From NCBI GenBank assembly GCA_034008185.1, contig CM067082.1, positions 13,996,984 through 14,060,983 of the forward strand: DNA of 64,000 nt. Direction: 5' to 3'. The DNA comes from Gorsachius magnificus (lineage: Eukaryota > Chordata > Aves > Pelecaniformes > Ardeidae). The position numbers and the translations under genes are program-made. Positions 57,729 to 64,000 of this stretch are shown here, piece after piece (positions within the stretch are counted from its first letter, which is position 1; every line of letters begins with the position of its first letter). Under the pieces are notes generated by a model. It was not told where the DNA came from. It saw only the letters and a list, made by a program, of their open reading frames with translations, and ran no database searches.

Positions 57729-58770
57729 AGAAACATAGAATCGTTTAGGTTGGAAAAGACCTTTAAGATCATCAAGTCCAAACATTAACATAACACTGCC
57801 ATCCCACTGCTAAACCATGACCCTAAGCACCACATCTATCCTTCTTTTAAATACCTCCAGGGATGGGGACTCAACCACCTCCCTGGGCAGCCCATTCCAG
57901 AGTCTAGCTCCCAGTTGTGTCATTCACCAGCTGATCTACAACTGTCCCGTTGCTTATTTTGGTAATTTACTTGTATTACTGGCTAAACAACTCTTTCACT
58001 GATGATATGAGAGTGGCTCAGACAGGGAAGAATCATAGAATACAATCACAGAATCATTTAGGTTGGAAAAGACCTTTAAGATCATCAAGTCCAACCGTCA
58101 ACCTAACACTGCCAAGTCTACCACTAAACCATGTCCCTAAGAACCACGTCTATCTGTCTTTTAAATACCTCCAGGGATGGGGACTCGACCACTTCCTTGG
58201 GCAGCCCATTCCAATGCTTGACAACCCTTTCTGTGAAGAAATTTTTCTTAATATCCAATTGAAACCTCCCCTGGTGCAATTCAAGGCCATTCCCTCCCGC
58301 ACTATTGCTTATTGTTTGGGAGAAGAGACCAACACCCACCTTGCTACAGCCTCCTGTCAGGCAGTTTTAGAGAACGATAAGATCTCCCCTCAGCCTCCTC
58401 TTCTCCAGGCTAAACAACCCCAGGTCCCTCAGCTGCTCTTCATCAGACTTGTGCTCCAGACCCCTCACCAGCTTTGTTGCCCTCCTCTGGACATGCTCCA
58501 GCACCTCAATGTCTTTCTTGTAGTGAGGGGTCCAAAACTGAACACAGTATTTAAGGTGAGGCCTCGCCAGTGCCGAGTACAGGGGCATGATCACTGCCCT
58601 GCTCCTGCTGGCCACACTATTCCTGATACAAGCCAGGATGCCATTGGCCTTCTTGGCCACCTGGGCACACTGCTGGCTCATATTCAGCTGGCTGTCATTC
58701 AGTACCCCCAGGTCTTTTTCCGCCAGGCATCTCTCCAGCCACTCTTCCCCACGCCTGTAGCATTGCATGG
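57729..58770 (-). mobile_element. Composite CR1 insertion (copy B) with carried 3' flank
   Basis: A 1042-bp minus-strand insertion inside an older CR1. From its 3' end (left) it holds four parts. First, 57729-57900 is 172 bp of a CR1 3' end starting AGAAACATAGAATCG and ending at CCCATTCCAG. Second, 57901 to about 58029 is non-CR1 sequence matching the 3' flank of copy A. Third, 58030-58680 is a CR1 body nearly identical to copy A, including its terminal repeat. Fourth, 58681-58770 is a CR1 5' piece with 10 differences from copy A in 90 bp. GGTCAT at both borders suggests a single target-primed event. Two CR1 3' ends and an internal non-CR1 segment in one insertion are unusual for this family. 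Confidence 0.85.
57902..58680 (-). repeat. Inverted repeat arm B (779 bp)
   Basis: Reverse complement of 50553-51331 with 3 mismatches. The left limit is AGTCTAGCT, beyond which it joins CR1 sequence unlike the copy A locus. The right limit is set by the sudden rise in mismatches beyond 58680. The arms are separated by 6.57 kb. Confidence 0.97.
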
Positions 58771-58789
58771 GGTCATGGAGCCAGAGCAC
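58124..58789 (-). pseudogene. CR1 ORF2 C-terminal remnant of copy B
   Basis: The minus-strand frames 58789-58367 and 58339-58124 reproduce the copy A pieces, including the same premature TAA and an identical 71-residue tail. The first frame differs from copy A mainly at its start ([16 protein letters not shown] against [16 protein letters not shown]). Sharing a disabling stop shows that one copy was made from the other, or from a common defective source, after decay had begun. Confidence 0.9.
58771..58776 (+). repeat. Right target site duplication GGTCAT
   Basis: Second copy of the hexamer at 57723-57728. It overlaps a short ACC shared with the CR1 family pattern, so the exact 5' edge of the insertion is uncertain by about 3 bases. 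Confidence 0.75.
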
Positions 58790-59181
58790 ATGATGTATGA
58801 GGAGAAGCTGAGAGAGCTGGCCTAGCTTCTCCTGGAGGAGAGACAGTTCAGGGGGATCTTACTGCTGTCTGCAGCTACTTAATGCGAGGGTATAGAGAAG
58901 ATGAAGTTACTCAGAGGTAGACAGTGAAAGGATGTGAAGCAATGGACACAAGCTGCAGTGAAGGATGGTCTGAGTGCATATAAGGAAAACATTCCACAAC
59001 AAGGGTAATCAAACACTGGAACAGCGGTCCAAAGAGTCTGTGGGATCCCCATCCTTGCCGATGCTCAAACTGAACTACACATGACTCTGAACAATATGCT
59101 CAAAACCAAGCCTGACGTGAGCAGAAGGTGGTACCATATGACCTCCAGACTTTTGAATCTAATCCATTCTGTGATTTTGTG
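58777..59181 (+). mobile_element. Older CR1 LINE, right half (interrupted)
   Basis: This continues the element cut at 57722. GGAGCCAGAGCACATGATG and TATGAGGAGAAGCTGAGAG follow directly in the CR1 order after the left half. The sequence then runs through ACTGGAACAGCGGTCCAAAG to the decayed terminus CCATTCTGTGATTTTGTG. Both halves show similar heavy divergence. Confidence 0.9.
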
Positions 59182-62100
59182 TTTCTCAGAAGGGCTGCGC
59201 TGGCCTGTCTTGTAGAGGGGCCTTCTATTGTTACCTGTGGTTGCAAACTGTGTGTTGGAGGTGGTCTTTGAAGGCTTCCCCAGGTTGTCCTACTTTCATG
59301 TACCCACACATCAGTCTGTGTCATTGGGTTCTGTTCAGAAGAAACATTTTTGTTTTGTTTTGTTTTATGCTCCTAGTCAGTCTTTCATTGAAAATCTACC
59401 TTCATGGGCAAAAGGCAGAGAGGAGAATTTCATGATCCCGGGGCACAAGACACTTTACTTCTAATTCAGACTGCTTGTGGGATGCTGGGGTAGTTAATGT
59501 GACTGAGATTTCCAAGTAATCAGTAATTTTAGGTTACTTTTATGGAAAAATAATGATCAGCCCTGATTTTCTGCCTATTGAATAATTTGAATTCTTTCAG
59601 GGATTAAAATCTGGGCTCCCTGAAATCCCAAACCTTGCAAAAAAACAGTGGCCACTTTGAAAAATGCTTCCTTAATCTCCTATTGGCTTCTTCTGCATAC
59701 TACAAAAGGTGGAGAGATTTTTTCCTTCTTTTTTTTTTCTCTTTTTTTCCCTTGTGTTGTCCTTTGTGAGCCAGAAAAATCATAGATTTCTACACCAAGT
59801 CCAAATTACAGATTTGGACTTCATCAGTAGTGGATCAACTCCAGAGAGGGAATGAGAGTAGTAGAAGAGACAAATCAGCATGGAAAAATCCTCCTCCTTC
59901 CCATTCCCCAGGGACAGGTTCCAGAAAACCATGGCTTTTGGCTGTCAGCTTGCTTTTGGCATCTGTACTCCAGCTGAGAGCTTGTTCAGCCTTGCATGCT
60001 TTGATGCACTAACAACACATTTCTGCTGATTAATCATTTGGTCATTCTGTATCTTAACCAGCTGTGATCATGAGCTATTTTTCCCCGCAAAGATTAGAGA
60101 TGTCACTGTTGATCATCTTCATATTCTTCACTCCTATTGTATAATGGCTGAAGGGTCTCATCCAAGCAGGTGCTGAGGATCCACGTACCCACTGAAGGCG
60201 AGGAGGGGCGCAGATGTCTGTCCCCACTCAGAATCAAATATTATCTCCCTACCCATTCAAAGACCATAACAAATAATTGTTTAATTCAGCTCATGAGGAA
60301 TTATGCTCCGAGTCCAATTTTATCCTAGGCGTAGGAATCCCCATGTCCATATCTTTAATTTGTGCTTCAGTTTTGGATTTGGGGGCTGCAACCTACTGCC
60401 AACAGATGGAAAATGTCAACTGAATGCACTTCCTTTATGACTCACACACCCTCTGGAGCGCGTCACAAGTAAACCCTCCACAGAAGATTTATGTTAAATA
60501 GAGGAAGATTGTGCTGTTGTAGCTTCTTTGATTTCTTCAGAACCATTTCAGTAACTCTCACTACTTGTTTTAGTCATGGGTGGAAGCTGCTGGCAGTGTT
60601 ACTTTAAAACAGAGAAGTTCGAGCTTCCTTCCTGGAAATGACAGCGTGGTCTTCAAGCGGTTCCACTTGCAGCCAAATGAATGTTGAATGAATGATGAAG
60701 TTTTTCCAATGCAATATCTGATTCATCTGAAATCGCCTAATAATGGACAAACTCTGACATAGGCAGTAGTATTGTCGTAAATGAAAACACCCAGCATGTG
60801 TCATCTTTGTTCCTTTATTCAGAACAATGGCCTTTATTCTTCAGGAATGCACAGGTTAATTTTTTCTCTCCTATTTTGTCCAAAGTGACTGGTCTAGCTC
60901 TTGCAAACTGAATGAAATCATTCTTCTAAAGAGAAACAGAGCCTGTAAGTCTGTAAATAATATAAAATCTACTTAGTACGTCCTGGGTGCAAAGTAGAAA
61001 AGCATGTGTGAAAACACTCTGTCCCTCCCAGTTCATCTATAAAGAACTTTGCTTCTAATCATCTGTCATGAGAACAATATTTTCCCCTTGAGAGGAACAG
61101 AAACATGCCCTGCACTAAATGTCATTCACTTGGAGTCTTTGTTTAATACTTTGCCTAGTTTTAGTCACAAAAACAATCACTTCCATAAGAGCATGTTTTT
61201 CTTTCTTTTTTTTCACACTGAGAGTGAGCTCCTTTTTATGCTGAAGGAGCAGTGATATTGGAAGGAAGCTGTAAATGTCATTAAAATAGCTGATGACCTT
61301 GATGATATAGTATTGTCATTAAACTGGTAGATATGTAAGGGAGGGGCAAACATGGCCTTGAGAGGAGATGCAACAGAGGAGATTGAGAACCGCAGATTCC
61401 ACTCTACCTTACATGGGGAATTACGCAGGATTTATGCTTTACAGTAATCAGCTGGCACGCTGCAAAGCTGGCAATTGCTGGCCACCTGTACAAGACCCAA
61501 CCTAGGCTGATACACCAGCTCTGATGAGCATAACATCTGAATGCATCTCAGAGAGACCACATGACTGGTGCATATTAATACTGCTCATGTTTCTAAAGCA
61601 GAGACTTTTCTTCTGAGCAGGAAGCCCTCCTTGACTGTTAAAGCTGGGGTGGGAGGAAGTGCTGGAGGAAACAGATCATGTCGCCTTCCTTAAGAACAAA
61701 AAATAAAAAGCTACATTATGAGCCTTGTCCCTTTAATCATTCTTTAGTGATTTGTAAGCAACCCAAACTAATTTGGAAGGCATAGCTATGGCTATAAAGG
61801 CCTTGGCAAGGGTTTGGAAAGATATTTAGTTCTTTCATCTCCCTGAGAGAAAATACATCTGCCAGGGACATTAAAGCACCAACTTTAATTTTTAGTCAAT
61901 ATTCTCATGTTTGCTGCCTGCCATATCAGTGAAACAGCGGGGAAAAAAAGACCTTTTTTACACAGCTGTCTTTGGAGACCCTCCTTCAGAAGGCTCCTAA
62001 GAGACCAAAGTCAGCATTTTGCGATTTTGTGGAACTGTGGGCACAAAAAAGGACCATAATAAAGAAGCTGAACAACAGGCCTGCCTGGACAGGCTGAGGA

Positions 62101-63554
62101 CAGGAGGGGAGAAGGACAGACTTGTTACTGCTCAAGGCAGCCACCAGTTTTGCCTCCCATGATTTCTTTGCTGTTAGTTTTGCAGAAGGGAGGAGGCAGA
62201 AAAGTAGCACGAAGGCAGGCACCTGAAGGAGCCTACAGAAGGGAAGATTCTGAGAGCAATGTGCACTTCTCTATAGAGATGAATTTGCCCTTAGAAGAGT
62301 GCTTGTCTTTGCCTGTAATAGTATTCAGAAGTGTTTCTTCTACCCATTTCAAACCAGCTGCACATATATACATATATAAAATACAGATTCTGCGTCTAAC
62401 TATGCTTGTATTTAGGTGCTTGTCACTTACATTTTGTTTTATATGACTTGATCAATTTGTGAGCACTTGTCTGTCTATTTAGGTGTTTATGGCAGTGGTG
62501 AGAGTGCATATTCTAAATCAGGATTAAAATACCTTGAATTAACTATTCTCTTTGAAAAATAAAGGATGGTTGAAGAAGGCTTTGAGTCTACTTTTGACAA
62601 AGATCAATGTCACCTTTTATAACGTTTGAATGGTTTTCTACTTAATGAATAGTGTACTTTATATATATTGATGTCATGTTCCCATTCAGTCTGTCTGGAA
62701 TGTAGATCAGTAAAACAAGATATTACAGATATACATTATTTTTATTGATGAACGGAAGAACATAGTTTGCTAGCACAGGGCTAATTCTGGATAATTATTA
62801 CAGAAACTGGGCCTTCTCAGTTCTAGTGTATGAGCTTACATTTATCTGGGAGATCTGGTGGATGTGCATGCTGTTACATTTAAAAAAAAGGAACCATTAC
62901 AGTCTAATATATCAAGGAACTTCAGAGTAATGCAACTAATGACTTGAGCAATCTGCCTGTGCTCACTGCACTTAATAAAAAGAACGGGAGTTCACCATTG
63001 CAGTCATTTCTAGGGATGTACAGCAGCTGCTATTATAACTGGAATTACTTAACCATTTGCAGTAATTACAGGTGATTATGGTGTAAGGAGCAGTGAACGA
63101 GCCAAATCATCTCAGATGCCTGTGTCTCAGCCTGCTCCTTTCCTGCGTGTCCAGAGACAGAAAGGGATAGAAATGTTTCTTTCATGCTCTTCAGAAGAGC
63201 TTTATAATGTTTTACAACTGAGTAATTTTTTCCATGAAAAAGACCGGTTTACTATGATTTCCTCTGACATAAAAAATAATCCAAAAAGTCCCAAAGTATT
63301 TAGTTTTGATATTTTCAAAATAAAGCCTGGCTTTCTTTGCTTCATTCACAAGGACTTTAGTCCTCCTATCCTTTAATGCTCCGAGTCTTGCATTCAGTGT
63401 GCTGATAGTGCCAAGATATTACATTAGGCCAGCAGGTGTGGGTTGCTGATCTCTCAGTTACCTTCTGAAAGATAGATTGTGGGTTAGGCTGGGGAATAAC
63501 AAAAATGGCTAGGGACAATAGCGCCTGGGCGAAGGCATGTTTGCAAAGGAGATG
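59182..63554. other. Unannotated sequence
   Basis: Nothing is recognisable apart from T-rich low complexity near 59718-59752 and a short TA-rich patch at 62363-62380. All frames are short. Confidence 0.5.
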
Positions 63555-63700
63555 ACTAGGCTTGTCTTAAGACTGAATAAACCTGGTTCCCTCAGCCCCT
63601 TCTCATACATTCTGTGCTCCACTGGTAGCTCTGCAATATGTCAATACCTGTCTTGTGCAGGGACACAACTGGGCACAGCACTCCAGATTTGATCTTGTAA
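63555..63700 (-). mobile_element. Possible old CR1 LINE fragment, minus strand
   Basis: AGACTGAATAAACCTGGTTC, CCTCAGCCCCTTCTCATAC, CTCTGCAATATGTCAATACC and GGCACAGCACTCCAGATTTG fall in the order of the complement of CR1 ORF2 (LFSLEK...EERL...LQYCVQ region). The terminal repeat is absent and gaps are numerous. A profile search could extend or refute it. Confidence 0.6.
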
Positions 63701-64000
63701 GTTTTTCCATGGAGGAGAATGGCTCTTAGCTGGCCATGGCTCCCACCCGGCCAGCTTGAAGTACAGGCAGAGTGAACTCATGGCTGTCCAAATCCACTTT
63801 GCTTTCTTCAGAATACCCCTAAGAGTTTTCCTTCTTCCTCCTCTACATGGCTGCAGATAGGCCAACCATTACTATGTCTCTGCACAGTGTTGTTTTTTTA
63901 CCAAAACACAGAAAATGATGATTCTGCTATGCTTGGTGACAGTGAGCCTGGGCTGGAGAACTCTTCCAACATTGGGCATGAAAGGTGTGAGAGCAGCAGG
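63701..64000. other. Unannotated sequence
   Basis: It may include further degraded CR1 continuing from the left, but nothing can be supported. Confidence 0.4.

Noticed and set aside
50553..58680. A DNA transposon with long terminal inverted repeats enclosing 6.6 kb
   Set aside because: The arms are CR1 sequence in opposite orientation, one of them inside a separately bounded insertion. There is no transposase, and the outer edges lack a shared target duplication.
57950..58825. A 291-codon plus-strand frame nearly identical to the one at 50381-51283
   Set aside because: It is the same antisense CR1 frame seen through the inverted copy. Two matching proteins here reflect DNA duplication, not a gene family.

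Overview
The window looks like gene-poor nuclear DNA from a bird, either intergenic or deep intronic. The main evidence is the density of chicken repeat 1 (CR1) LINE copies. They carry the bird-type 3' end, with short ATTCTATG-like terminal repeats, and pieces of the ORF2 reverse transcriptase. Three related avian endogenous retrovirus LTRs and one much older amniote-type CR1 copy point the same way. Base composition is AT-rich by eye, and there is no operon-like packing of reading frames. I could not recognise any exon of a host protein gene, any tRNA, rRNA or snRNA gene, or any CRISPR array. The longest open frames are either antisense to CR1 or no longer than chance predicts for 64 kb of AT-rich DNA.

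Layout. From 1 to 6.3 kb there are two abutting CR1 copies in opposite orientation (614-1346), then a decayed CR1 reverse transcriptase fragment (5352-6258). From 6.3 to 17.7 kb I see only unique-looking sequence with simple repeats and homopolymer runs. A 0.77 kb CR1 lies on the minus strand at 17.7-18.5 kb, and an ancient CR1 at 20.94-21.88 kb. From 22 to 30.6 kb I see no elements. The 30.6-37.4 kb segment is an accessory cluster: a CR1 3' end, three LTRs of one family in alternating orientation (30911-31490 plus, 34698-35112 minus, 37107-37436 plus) and a relatively fresh CR1 with a six-unit terminal repeat (32912-33638). A long internal CR1 fragment that lacks its 3' end occupies 39.97-41.30 kb. 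A 100-bp CR1 end is at 42.1 kb and another short 3' end at 49.2-49.4 kb.

The most informative part is 50.3-59.2 kb. A CR1 at 50320-51203 and the 128 bp of apparently ordinary DNA just downstream of it reappear in inverted orientation at 57902-58680, with only 3 mismatches over 779 aligned bases. The second copy lies inside a composite minus-strand insertion (57729-58770) flanked by a 6-bp direct repeat, GGTCAT. This insertion splits an older plus-strand CR1 into two halves (57276-57722 and 58777-59181). The composite consists of a 172-bp CR1 3' end, the 128-bp carried flank, the near-identical CR1 body and a divergent 90-bp CR1 5' piece. The simplest reading is one retrotransposition event in which a read-through CR1 transcript carried its 3' flank, with template switches at both ends. 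That reading is inference; the matches and the direct repeat are visible in the sequence.

There are no genes here that work together. The window records layered retroelement insertion, nesting and decay. I found no candidate for a new enzymatic or defence system.
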